NCBI RefSeq assembly: GCF_000426245.1
Contig: NZ_AUEZ01000059.1
Coordinates: forward strand, 1 to 55,071
DNA length: 55,071 nt
Reading direction: 5' to 3'
From: Bradyrhizobium sp. Ai1a-2
Lineage (GTDB): Bacteria > Pseudomonadota > Alphaproteobacteria > Rhizobiales > Xanthobacteraceae
Positions within the stretch are counted from its first letter, which is position 1, and each line of letters begins with the position of its first letter. A model generated the notes under the pieces. That model was not told where the DNA came from and did no database searches. It saw only the letters and a list, made by a program, of their open reading frames with translations. This document shows, piece by piece, positions 18,513 to 27,283 of this stretch. Made by a program: the position numbers and the translations under genes.

Positions 18513-19052
18513 TGGCTTTGTCCTGTGCGTGAGGCGCTCAGCAGACCGCTGATCGCCTGGTATCTCGCGGAAGTCGCGCCCATGCGTTGCGCGCGGACGG
18601 GTCGCTATCGCGAAGCCTGTCTGCTGGCGCTGCGTTCAAGACAATCCCGGGGAGCTGAAGATCGATGTCTGATGTGACGATCTTCACACGCCGAACCGGC
18701 GCCCCGTGCGATCGAACAGCGATCACATTGGAGCGGCATGACATGACACTGTCTCACTCGGAAAACAGACGTGGACGCAGCGTCCGCAACATAGGCGAAG
18801 CGGCATATACAAACGAGACGGACCAAAGAGCTTCAATATAATGGCCGCATGAATAAGCCCCTGCGATCGTCATCGCGCCCATGCAGGCCGAACAGCGGCC
18901 GGGCCCAATTAGCGTTAGCAGAAATGCGGAAAGATGTTACTCGCTCAACGATTGTTTAACCGCAATCAGTATTCCGGTTGCATTATTAGCCAAGACCTAT
19001 TGTCGATTGCATCAAATTCGGGCAAGAGCGATTTCTCGGCCCGGAGAAGCAA
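18513..19052. other. 540-bp region without a supported gene
   Basis: Open frames here are short, lack ribosome binding sites and resemble no family. The segment nearest hflX is GC-rich, and from about 18780 the sequence becomes more A/T-rich. The promoters of hflX (leftward) and of the TPR gene (rightward) must lie here, but I cannot place either. Confidence 0.5.
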
Positions 19053-19925
19053 ATGAAGATAGGCTTGGCACTGAGGCGAGTCTTGCGCGGGATTGCTTTC
19101 CTGTCCGTGCTCTGGCCTTTCTGTTCTGCGGCGATTGCGTCCAACGCCCAGACTTACCAGACAGCCGCTGCCGTTGCCGTAAGCAAGCTGGACTTTGAGC
19201 GAGCCATTCAAATTTACTCCAAAGGGCTCGAACAGCAATTCGGTCTCAAAGACCAGGCGGAGCTGCTGCGAATGAGGGGTGTTACCGCTCAGCTGGCAAA
19301 AAGGTGGGATCAAGCCGAAGCGGATTTCACCGCGGTCGTTGAAATGGTCGGCTCTACCGATCGACGCGCTTACAGCGAGCGCGGCTTTTTCTATCACAAC
19401 CAAAGTCGCTTTGAGCTTGCATTGGCCGACTACACCGCCGGGGCAAAGCTGTTTCCTGATGACGGGACTTTCCCCAATGGCCAGGGACTGGCGCTAATGG
19501 AACAGGGCCAATTCGAGGAAGCAATCCGTCGGTTTGACGAAGCGATAAAGCTTGATCCGACATCAGGCGTATTCATGCTTGGACGCGCCGAGGCCTATAA
19601 TCGTTCGGACCAACCGCAAGCCGCGCTGGAGGATTACGATAAGGCGCTGGCACTCGGGCATCTCACGCGAAACGATACGTATCGACTTCGGGTTGGCGTT
19701 GGAGCCGCACATCTCAAACTGAAGAATGAGAAGGCCGCGATCGAAAGCTTGGACAAGGCTGTCGAACTCGTCCCCAACTCCCCTACTGCCTTGAGGTATC
19801 GAGGGCTGGCCCATGAACGCGCAGGCGAGATTGATGGTGCGTATCGCGACTATGAAGCGGTCTTAAGACTGAAGCCCGGCGACGAATTCGCCGTGAAGCG
19901 GCTGCAAAAGCTGCGCGCGAAGTAG
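19053..19925 (+). CDS. Exported tetratricopeptide-repeat protein
   Basis: The 290-residue protein starts with a signal peptide (ALRRVLRGIAFLSVLWPFCSA). It then contains about six TPR units, for example LDFERAIQIYSKGLEQ, SRFELALADYTAGAKLFP, GQFEEAIRRFDEAIKLDP and DQPQAALEDYDKALALG, ending with IDGAYRDYEAVLRLKPGD. TPR arrays form helical scaffolds that hold other proteins, so a periplasmic adaptor role is expected. The partner is unknown. GGAGAAG lies 4 nt before the ATG. It stands alone as a transcription unit. Confidence 0.85.
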   Translation: MKIGLALRRVLRGIAFLSVLWPFCSAAIASNAQTYQTAAAVAVSKLDFERAIQIYSKGLEQQFGLKDQAELLRMRGVTAQLAKRWDQAEADFTAVVEMVGSTDRRAYSERGFFYHNQSRFELALADYTAGAKLFPDDGTFPNGQGLALMEQGQFEEAIRRFDEAIKLDPTSGVFMLGRAEAYNRSDQPQAALEDYDKALALGHLTRNDTYRLRVGVGAAHLKLKNEKAAIESLDKAVELVPNSPTALRYRGLAHERAGEIDGAYRDYEAVLRLKPGDEFAVKRLQKLRAK

Positions 19926-20062
19926 GAATCAACGACGTCTCATCTGCAACTTGCCGCAGCAAGTTACTTGGATGCGGCCGCCCGAGCGATGTGAGAACTC
20001 GGGGCCGGCCCCGGACGTCAGTACCTCCGCAAGACTTGGTCTCCTCCAGATAGCGGCGTCAC

Positions 20063-20197
20063 TCAGCCTTTGGCGGGCTTCCTGCGCACCACAATGATTG
20101 GAACATGCGGCGTGGTGCTGATCACGATCTGGGGTTCACCGTCGGATGCGTGGCTTCTTAGCGTCTCCAACACCAGAAAAAACTTCTCGGCAAGCAT
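20063..20197 (-). CDS. Small conserved-looking protein (MLAEKFFLVLE type)
   Basis: Starting at the ATG at 20197, with GAGGT about 9 nt upstream, this frame encodes 44 residues. It begins MLAEKFFLVLETLRS and ends TPHVPIIVVRRKPAKG. Short proteins with this opening and a SPHVP-like end are, from memory, widespread in rhizobia, without assigned function. The frame continues upstream to 20263 in sequence that reads less well. It has no signal peptide or membrane helix. Its identity rests on recognising the pattern only. Confidence 0.5.
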   Translation of the reverse strand: MLAEKFFLVLETLRSHASDGEPQIVISTTPHVPIIVVRRKPAKG

Positions 20198-20556
20198 AGC
20201 GTAAACCTCGCTGACCTTTGTATTTCCGGATTTCAACGAGTCGAAATTGGCAAGGCAATTCAATCACTCGCCTCTGACCGCGGCAAATGGATTCGCGCAG
20301 CAGCGTCAGGCTTTTGGGGGTTTTCCTCGCTTTGCAGTCTGTGCCGCCGAGCGCTGCGAGCTGGATCCAGCAGGATCCGGCGGTTGCAGCCTCGACTTTG
20401 CCAATGCATCTTCCTGGACGCACTGATCGGTCGGCTTCCGCGAAAGGACCGGATTGAAACCTTCCAGGGGCGAGGCGACGGCCTGACTTGGCTCATCCAA
20501 ACGGATGAGCTCTCCGCTAGATTGATGTCGTTCTTCCTTTCGGATCGCGTTGCTCT
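20198..20556. other. Spacer upstream of the CYTH-CHAD gene
   Basis: These 359 bases separate the small leftward gene from the rightward CYTH-CHAD gene. Overlapping open frames on both strands are short and unlike any family. I see no terminator or clear operator. Confidence 0.4.
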
Positions 20557-22377
20557 ATGTTATCGGATCGTCATCCAACTGTCACACAATCGTACATGCC
20601 AGAAGCCGACACGCCTAAGCCCACCCGGGAAAGCGCACGCGCCGTGCACGGGGTCGATGGTGCCCCTCCCCCACAGGACAACAAAAGACCGGAAGACGCT
20701 GTTGCCTCCAGGCAACACGGCGTCGCGGAACTCCGCTCGCAAGAACCGCCTGTGCTTCCTGAGGCTCAGCTTCATGAGGCGCAGCATCAAGGCGATGAGG
20801 TCACAGCAGAAATCCCTGCGCAAAACGGTGCCACGCCTCCCGGCAGCGAGATCGAACTCAAGCTTCTTGTTGACGCCGATCGCATGGCGGATTTCAACGC
20901 CGCTCCAATCATCGCGACGAATGCACGCAACAAGGGCACGCGAAAGCACCTCAAGTCCGTCTACTACGATACACCCGAGCGGACGCTGAGACGAAACGGA
21001 TTGAGCTTGCGGGTTCGCCAGACCGGCGCGCGATTCGTACAGACCGTGAAAGCCGAATTCACAGACGATCCGCTGCGGCGTGGCGAGTGGGAGGCGAACG
21101 TCCCATCGATTTTGCCCGATGTCGACCTGGCGATGCCCTTCATCGCGCCCAAGCTTCGCGCGGACCTTAAACGTCATCAGCTCGAGGCGGTCTTCACCGC
21201 CGATATCCACCGGCACGCGCGAATCGTTGAGCTTCCATCCGGAACGATCGAGGTCGCTTTCGACCAGGGATCGCTGAAGTCAGGCGATCAATCGATGCCT
21301 GTGAGCGAGATCGAGTTGGAGCTCAAGGCTGGAAGCGCCAGCGCAATTTACGATCTCGCGCTTCGGCTCGCGGACTATGGGTCCGTGCGACCGACAATCC
21401 GCAGCAAGTCGGCGCGCGGCTTCGAGCTTGCCGCCAACGCGTCCCCGGCCCTGCGGAAACCGCGAAAACTTCGCCTCGACCCGTCCATATCCCTCGATGA
21501 AGCCTTCGCGAAGATCCTGCGCTCCTGCCTCCACCATCTCCTTGGATCTCTGGCGGCGGCCGAGGACGGTCGTGATCCCGAGGGGGTTCATCAGCTTCGG
21601 GTGTCGCTGCGTCGCCTTCGCGCGGCCCTGGACTTAATGCGATCCGTTGGGCCGTTGAGCAATCTCGACTCGTTCCGGTCGGAAGCAAGATGGCTGGCAC
21701 GAAACCTTTCCGCTGCCCGTGATTGGGACATGTTTCAGCGGGGGACGCTGCCAACCATCGCGCAGGCCTGTCCCTCGGTCGCCGGCTTTGATGTCCTTGA
21801 ACAGGTCGCAGAGAAGCGCCGGTCAGCCGCCTACCAGAAGGTCCGTCTCGCGCTGGCTGACCGCCGATGTTCAGCTTTCCTGATCGGCCTCGGCGGCTGG
21901 ATTGAGGCCAGGGGGTGGCGCAGCGACGTCGCTCCCGAAGATCTCGGACGGCTGGTCGAGCCCGCCATTAACTTCGCCGGACGCATCCTGTCGGACCAGT
22001 ATGCGAGAGTGCTCAAACGCGGCCGCCGCTTCAAGTCGCTTCCGGCGGAAAAGCTGCACCGATTGAGGCTCGCTGCGAAGCGACTGCGCTACGTCGCCGA
22101 CTTCCTGTTACCGCTGTATGGAGAGCGAAAGTCCGTCAGGCGGTTCTCTCGCAAGCTGGCCGACCTGCAGGAGGAACTTGGGTCCTTCAACGACATGGCG
22201 ATCACAGACGGGCTTTTCGCCGAGCTCGGTGGCGAGCCCTCACAGAGCGGCACAGCGACGGCAGCGATCGCCGGCTGGCAGGCACATGCATCGATCGGCG
22301 TTGAGGCGCGCCTGCGAAACACGTGGCAGGACTTCAGGAAAACCAAGGCACCGTGGTTGAGGGCAGCTGAGGCGTGA
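20557..22377 (+). CDS. CYTH and CHAD domain protein (inorganic triphosphatase-like)
   Basis: CYTH domains hydrolyse triphosphate compounds inside a beta-tunnel, and CHAD domains bind polyphosphate through conserved His and basic residues. The CYTH signature E98-I-E-L-K102 is present, followed by tunnel strands such as SVYYDTPERTLRRNGLSLRVR. From about residue 320 a CHAD domain runs to the end, with GVHQLRVSLRRLRAALDL and LHRLRLAAKRLRYVADF holding the typical His/Arg helices. The architecture matches YgiF-like triphosphatases. The first ~95 residues are a Pro/Glu/Gln-rich unstructured extension. The alternative ATG at 20596 would remove 13 of them. Neither start has a good ribosome binding site. 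Confidence 0.9.
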   Translation: MLSDRHPTVTQSYMPEADTPKPTRESARAVHGVDGAPPPQDNKRPEDAVASRQHGVAELRSQEPPVLPEAQLHEAQHQGDEVTAEIPAQNGATPPGSEIELKLLVDADRMADFNAAPIIATNARNKGTRKHLKSVYYDTPERTLRRNGLSLRVRQTGARFVQTVKAEFTDDPLRRGEWEANVPSILPDVDLAMPFIAPKLRADLKRHQLEAVFTADIHRHARIVELPSGTIEVAFDQGSLKSGDQSMPVSEIELELKAGSASAIYDLALRLADYGSVRPTIRSKSARGFELAANASPALRKPRKLRLDPSISLDEAFAKILRSCLHHLLGSLAAAEDGRDPEGVHQLRVSLRRLRAALDLMRSVGPLSNLDSFRSEARWLARNLSAARDWDMFQRGTLPTIAQACPSVAGFDVLEQVAEKRRSAAYQKVRLALADRRCSAFLIGLGGWIEARGWRSDVAPEDLGRLVEPAINFAGRILSDQYARVLKRGRRFKSLPAEKLHRLRLAAKRLRYVADFLLPLYGERKSVRRFSRKLADLQEELGSFNDMAITDGLFAELGGEPSQSGTATAAIAGWQAHASIGVEARLRNTWQDFRKTKAPWLRAAEA

Positions 22378-22383
22378 TCGGCG

Positions 22384-22486
22384 AGAGCCTTTTCGGTTCT
22401 GATGGAATCAGAACCGAAGCTCTAGATTCTTGTTTTGACGCGTTTTCTTCACGCGAACCGGTGTCCACTTCGCTCGAAAACGCTCT
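22384..22486 (-). repeat. Dispersed hairpin element, copy 2 (between convergent genes)
   Basis: Same family as 881-980, 41413-41512 and 53721-53825. The stem TTCGGTTCTGAT/ATCAGAACCGAA with a GGA loop is intact, and AGAGC/GCTCT extend it across a 3-base bulge. On the minus strand the element begins 12 nt after the AsmA-like stop; its other end lies 6 nt after the CYTH-CHAD stop. The position suits a bidirectional transcription end. Confidence 0.85.
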
Positions 22487-22498
22487 AAGCCGCCCCGC

Positions 22499-25400
22499 TC
22501 AATTGTTCGGCGGGAAATCGATCGAGTTGTTCTGCTTGCCGGTGTTGAACTCCATGATCTTCCGCGTCACGCCGGGAAAGATCGCCGAGATCGGATTGAC
22601 GCGCAGCACCGGCTGCGCAGGCGTGCCCACGACCTCGTAAGTGACGCCGATCAGGCCCTCATTACTTCCGCCGCCGAGGACCAGGCCGATCACCGGCAGC
22701 TGGCCGAACATGTTGTTCAGGCCGTACATCGGCACAAAGGTGCCGCTCATGCGCACCTGGTTGGCGATGTTATCGATACTGCCTTCGATGGTCGCGCCGA
22801 TCGCCGGCCCCTTCACGACGCCGTCGCGGATCGTGAGGATTCCACTCTGCCGCGTGAACTCGGCGCGCAGGGCGCTGAACGCGACGCCGCCCGACGAGCC
22901 GGGTGGGCCGCCGGCTGCGATGCGTTCGAGCTCGGGCTGACCTTTGACGGAGAAGTCGCGGATGTTGATCAGCCCTTCCTTGGGGCTCGGCTCCGCCGAC
23001 GGCGGCTCCATTGCCAGCGTGAGCTGACCGCCCACGATCTTGGAATAGAAATCGGTGAAGCGGAAGAACGCGCCGGCGTCGTTGGTTTGCAGATAGGCCA
23101 CCTCGCGGCCCTGCTGGCGGCCGCGCAGCTCGGCGGTGACAGGCGTGTCGCGCCCGATCTTGCCCGCCAGAGCAAGACTCTTGATGGCACCGTTGCGCTT
23201 GGACACCTTCGCATCGACGCTGCGCAGCGCTTCGCCATTGAAGCCGGCAACCGCACCGAGCTTGAGGTCGATGTCGTAATCGATGTTCTTGATCTTGTTC
23301 TTGGGATCATCGCGGCCCGAGATCGCCGTGCGCAGGAAGCCGCGGCCATCGAACACGTCACCGCGCATGGAGACCTTCAAGACGCCGTCGGGACTGCGGT
23401 CCGCGCGCAGCGTCGTCTTGTCGCCTTCCGAGGGCGAATAGGTCGGGAAGTTGGCATTCATGAGATCGCCGTTCTGGTCGACTTCCACCGATCCCTTGAT
23501 CGAGGCGCCGGCGCCGTCGACGACGATGTCCTCAAAGCGCGTCGATTGCGGCTTCTGCACCACGTTGAAGGTGAGCTTGCCCGACTTGCCTGATGATTTG
23601 ACCCAGCCGGGCAGGATGTTGTCGATCCTGAGCGGGGTGAGATCGGCCTCGACGCCGAGCTTGCTGTCGTGATCGCTGCTGCTCGCGATCTTGCCGACCA
23701 CCTTGACGGGGATCGCGCCGCTCACCTGGGATCCGAGATCGAGCCCGAGCCGCGCGCGGCCAGCATCGTCGAGCGTCGACTGCAGTCTGATGTCGGCGTC
23801 GCCCTCGCTTGGCTTGCGGTAATCCAGCGAGGCCGGGTGCCCGCCGATCTTGACGTCACCCTTGACCTGATAGCCCGCGTTGTTGGCGACGACCTTCAGC
23901 GCGCTGGCCTCGAGCTTCTGGTTCATCACCAGTTTGTCGATCGCGACGCCGCCGAGATCGGCGGTGACGGCGTAGGTCGTGTCCTCCTTGGTCAGCGCGC
24001 CCTTGACCGGCAGGCCAAGGTTGATCGTGGCCGAGACCGTCCCCTTGCTCACATTGGGATCGACAAACGTCGTCCCCGAGACATCGCTGAGGCGGTCGGA
24101 GGCAAGGATTTCGGCGGCGGCCGGGAGCGGACAATCGACGCGGAATTTGATCTTCGCCGGCGAGGGTTTTGGCACCAGGTCGGGGACTTCGAAGGAGAAG
24201 TCCGACAGCGTGATCTTGCGGCCGCCCGGCGTGTCGGCGATGCCCTGGGCGATGTTGACGGTGGCGGTGCGGCCGGTCACCCGCGCCCGCAAATCCGCGT
24301 CATGCACCACGGGCATCTCGTCCACCGGACGCACTGTCACGCCGCTCGCGATGATGTTGACGGCAAGCCCTTCATCCGGGATCGGAGGCCCCTTGCGCGA
24401 CAGGTTGCGCACCGGCGAGTTGACGCCGACCTCGATGCGCTGGAGCGTGCCGCGCTCGATCCGCTCGATCACCCATTCGCGCAGCTCGGGCACAACCAGG
24501 GCCGGCCAGATCCGCTTCAGCGCCGAGGCTGACATCGGCGTTCCCGCAAAACCGAGCTGCAGCCGCGGCTCGCCGGAATAGTCGATGCTCCCGGTGCCGG
24601 CGATGCCGATCTCGCCATTGCTGATATCGGCCTGCGTCAGCACCACGCGCTTCTTGTCGGTGTCGAAACGGAAGCCGACCGCGATGCGGTTGAAGATCAG
24701 CGGCTGCTCGTTGTCGATGCCTGCGAGCAGGATGGTGCCGCCGCTCAGGCCGAGCTGCCAGTCGTTGATATCGTCGTTCGGCGGTTCGAGATGGGCGAGC
24801 AGCGTGACCCGGTTGGCACCGGAAACAATCTTGAACGGCGCCAGCAGCACGCGGCGTCCGGCGTCCCATTCGAGACTCACTTCCGCCGAATCGATCGCCA
24901 TCGGATAGTCGGGTGTATCGGTGTCGATCAGATTGCCGGCGCCAGCCGTGATCTTGCCACGGAAATAGGTCGGCAGGCCGTCGCGGCCCAGTTCACCCTT
25001 CAGTTCGGCGGATATCGGCAGCTCCGCATTGTAGGTGAGGTCCTTCACCCTGAGCGCGAGCAGGATGTTGGCGGATGGCAGCTTGTCGGCGCGGAAGTCG
25101 ACCGAGCGCACGCCATCCATGAGCGGGCCGACCGCAACGCGCAGCGACCACGGATGGGCACCCTCTTCACCGACGCTCAGCGCCACGCCGCCGCCGCTCG
25201 GGCGCCGCAGGCTCAGGCTGATATTCTCGAAGGTCCATTTGCTGCCGCGCTGCTGATCGTCGACGATCAGGTTGCCGTTCTTCAGGCCGATCTCGTTCAG
25301 GTTCTGCCCGTCAAGGCCGGTCATGCTGAGGCTGTCGAGCCAATCGAGGCCGGCGAGCAAGCCGCTCTGCGTGCTCTCAGCCGGCGCCGGGATGCTGACG

Positions 25401-26152
25401 GACGGCGACGAAGGCGGTGATAGCGGAGGCGGCGGCGGGGTCACCGGCCGCGGAAATGTCGGCGGCAGGCCCGCCTCATGCTTGGAAGCGACGCCGGTCG
25501 CCAGCGGCTTGGCGGTATCACCGGCGGAAACGGTCACATAGCCGTCCGGCGTGATCCGGATCGCGAGCTCGGCATCGACGAGGTTGAGGCTTTCGGCCCG
25601 GAGCTGGCCCATCAGGAGCGCAGTGCCGGACAGCTTCACCTCGGCCTTCGGCGCGCTCGCAACGATCGCATGGTCGCGGTCGCGCACGATGATGTCGCGG
25701 ATGCGCACGGCGATTCGAATCCGGCCGGCGCGCTCGATCTGGGTGCCGCCGACCTCGACCGTGTTGCCGTGGCCGATATTGTCCTCGATCGCAGTCGCGA
25801 GCCACGGCGTCGCCATGTCGAGATTGATCGGCCCTGCCCCGAGCCGCCACCACAAGGCGCCAAAGCAGCCGATGAAGATCACCGCCAGCACGCCCAGCAC
25901 CAGGCCGATGCGCTTGACCCAGCGCCCGCCGCGCGCCCATCGCCGCGTGGCGCCGACGAAATCGCCGATCCGGTGCATGCCGGAATCCGAGCCGGACAAC
26001 AGCCGCCGCGCGCGATGGCCGGCCGCCTCGTCATGCTCATCCCAGCCGATCTCGTCCCAATCGCAGTCAGGGGCGTCGGCACGCGGATTCGGGCTGTGGC
26101 CTTGGAGCGATCCTTGGGAGCGCGATCCTTTGGACGACGTATTCCTTGCCAT
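22499..26152 (-). CDS. Very large AsmA/YhdP-like envelope protein (DUF3971 and AsmA-like C-terminus)
   Basis: The 1217-residue product has a cytoplasmic, Asp-rich N-terminus, one membrane helix at about residues 82-106 (IGLVLGVLAVIFIGCFGAL), and a very long periplasmic region of repeated beta strands. It ends in the AsmA-like C-terminal domain (GVVKGPAIGATIEGSIDN, then NPISAIFPGVTRKIMEFN). This is the architecture of YhdP/TamB-class proteins, which bridge the periplasm as hydrophobic grooves and carry phospholipid toward the outer membrane. A Pro/Ser-rich linker (about 235-260) follows the first strands. The start at 26152 has GAGAGGCA directly upstream; the frame is open to 26380 but reads poorly there. 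It is divergent from the peroxiredoxin gene. Confidence 0.88.
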   Translation of the reverse strand: MARNTSSKGSRSQGSLQGHSPNPRADAPDCDWDEIGWDEHDEAAGHRARRLLSGSDSGMHRIGDFVGATRRWARGGRWVKRIGLVLGVLAVIFIGCFGALWWRLGAGPINLDMATPWLATAIEDNIGHGNTVEVGGTQIERAGRIRIAVRIRDIIVRDRDHAIVASAPKAEVKLSGTALLMGQLRAESLNLVDAELAIRITPDGYVTVSAGDTAKPLATGVASKHEAGLPPTFPRPVTPPPPPLSPPSSPSVSIPAPAESTQSGLLAGLDWLDSLSMTGLDGQNLNEIGLKNGNLIVDDQQRGSKWTFENISLSLRRPSGGGVALSVGEEGAHPWSLRVAVGPLMDGVRSVDFRADKLPSANILLALRVKDLTYNAELPISAELKGELGRDGLPTYFRGKITAGAGNLIDTDTPDYPMAIDSAEVSLEWDAGRRVLLAPFKIVSGANRVTLLAHLEPPNDDINDWQLGLSGGTILLAGIDNEQPLIFNRIAVGFRFDTDKKRVVLTQADISNGEIGIAGTGSIDYSGEPRLQLGFAGTPMSASALKRIWPALVVPELREWVIERIERGTLQRIEVGVNSPVRNLSRKGPPIPDEGLAVNIIASGVTVRPVDEMPVVHDADLRARVTGRTATVNIAQGIADTPGGRKITLSDFSFEVPDLVPKPSPAKIKFRVDCPLPAAAEILASDRLSDVSGTTFVDPNVSKGTVSATINLGLPVKGALTKEDTTYAVTADLGGVAIDKLVMNQKLEASALKVVANNAGYQVKGDVKIGGHPASLDYRKPSEGDADIRLQSTLDDAGRARLGLDLGSQVSGAIPVKVVGKIASSSDHDSKLGVEADLTPLRIDNILPGWVKSSGKSGKLTFNVVQKPQSTRFEDIVVDGAGASIKGSVEVDQNGDLMNANFPTYSPSEGDKTTLRADRSPDGVLKVSMRGDVFDGRGFLRTAISGRDDPKNKIKNIDYDIDLKLGAVAGFNGEALRSVDAKVSKRNGAIKSLALAGKIGRDTPVTAELRGRQQGREVAYLQTNDAGAFFRFTDFYSKIVGGQLTLAMEPPSAEPSPKEGLINIRDFSVKGQPELERIAAGGPPGSSGGVAFSALRAEFTRQSGILTIRDGVVKGPAIGATIEGSIDNIANQVRMSGTFVPMYGLNNMFGQLPVIGLVLGGGSNEGLIGVTYEVVGTPAQPVLRVNPISAIFPGVTRKIMEFNTGKQNNSIDFPPNN

Positions 26153-26473
26153 TGCCTCTCGGTGCAGGCGTTGAGGGTGATCTCCGCCCAAGGCGCGCCC
26201 ATCGATCTGTATCGAGCGCTCCTGTGCCGGCATCGCTGCCAATCCTCGTTTAATACTGTTAGTCGCCGTCAGCCCCAAGTGAACATTCGGTAGAACATTC
26301 GAGCAAACTTTCGAAGGCCGATGCGGCGAGCGGACTGATGACGCGTCGAAATCCTTGTGACCATACTCCGCCGCCATCACACTTGCCCAGCAGGCGGCGC
26401 GAATACGATCGCCGGGGACAAGACCCGCACTAATACAATTGTTGAGCCGCGGAAAGCGACGAAAGGAAGGCGT
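26153..26473. promoter_or_regulatory. Divergent promoter region between the AsmA-like and peroxiredoxin genes
   Basis: This 321-bp region must serve both divergent genes. At 26281-26304 GAACATTCG occurs twice with a 12-bp period (GAACATTCGGTA then GAACATTCGAGC), followed by the weaker AAACTTTCGAAG. The spacing is one base longer than the alphaproteobacterial LexA box, GAAC-N7-GAAC, so LexA control is not supported. A direct-repeat operator for another regulator is possible. Confidence 0.35.
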
Positions 26474-27184
26474 ATGTCCAAGAAAACGCGCAAGAAATCC
26501 TCCAAGACCCCGGCCAAATCGTCACCGGCCAAATCGACTCGGGCCAAGGCGGTCCGCAGCAAGGCCGTCGCGTCGGTCAAGCCGCCCGCGGCAAAGGCGC
26601 GCAAGGCGGTCGCAAAGAAATCCAGCAAGGCGGCTAAGGCTAAAGCCGCAGCCACCAAACCCTCCCACAAGGCCGCATCGAAATCGTTAAAATCCGCTGT
26701 ATCGGCCGCGACCAAATCGACCACGCTGGTCGAGGGCGCCAAGGCGCCGGACTTCCGCCTGCCCCGCGACGGAGGAAGTGAGGTCTCACTCACCGATTTC
26801 GCAGGCAAGAAGCTGGTGCTGTTCTTCTACCCGCGGGCCGACACGCCGGGCTGCACCAAAGAGGCGATCGATTTCACCCGGCTGAAGGATGCCTTTGCCG
26901 AGAGCGGCACTGAGATTCTCGGCGTCTCCGGCGACACGGTGAAGGCGCAGGAATCGTTCAGGAGCAAGCATCAGCTCAGCGTTCCCTTAGGTTCGGATGA
27001 GCAGCACGAGATGCTGGAGGCCTATGGCGCCTGGGGTGAGAAGTCCATGTATGGCAGGACTTTCCTTGGCATTCTTCGCACCACGGTTTTGGTCGATGCC
27101 CACGGCCGGATCGCAAGGATCTGGCGCAACGTGCGGGTCGACGGCCATGCCGACGAGGTCCTGGCCGCCACCCGGTCGCTCTGA
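26474..27184 (+). CDS. Bcp-type peroxiredoxin with histone-H1-like N-terminal tail
   Basis: Residues 85-236 form an AhpC/TSA thioredoxin-fold peroxidase of the BCP/PrxQ group. The peroxidatic site is T124-P-G-C127 in FYPRADTPGCTKEA. The resolving Cys found five residues later in E. coli BCP is replaced by Ile, so this is a one-Cys form. It would reduce H2O2 or organic peroxides with an outside thiol donor. Residues 1-82 are a Lys/Ala/Ser/Pro-rich tail of the AKKSSKAAKAKAAATK kind, like histone H1 or bacterial Hc1 proteins, which suggests nucleic-acid binding. AAGGAAGG lies 3 nt before the ATG at 26474. The gene is divergent from the AsmA-like gene and precedes the M23 gene by 99 bp. Confidence 0.9.
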   Translation: MSKKTRKKSSKTPAKSSPAKSTRAKAVRSKAVASVKPPAAKARKAVAKKSSKAAKAKAAATKPSHKAASKSLKSAVSAATKSTTLVEGAKAPDFRLPRDGGSEVSLTDFAGKKLVLFFYPRADTPGCTKEAIDFTRLKDAFAESGTEILGVSGDTVKAQESFRSKHQLSVPLGSDEQHEMLEAYGAWGEKSMYGRTFLGILRTTVLVDAHGRIARIWRNVRVDGHADEVLAATRSL

Positions 27185-27283
27185 CCCATCGGGTTCCGTT
27201 TCCGGAAAATTAACCATGACCGGCTCAAATCGACCGCGAATTGAGGCCGTACGGAACTTGATCCGACCGGCGCGGGAGTGCCG

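Noticed and set aside
20557..20595. Possible use of the later ATG at 20596 for the CYTH-CHAD gene
   Set aside because: Neither start has a clear ribosome binding site, so the longer frame was kept and the alternative noted.
26281..26296. LexA (SOS) box suggested by GAAC repeats
   Set aside because: The half-sites are separated by eight bases, whereas the alphaproteobacterial box needs seven.
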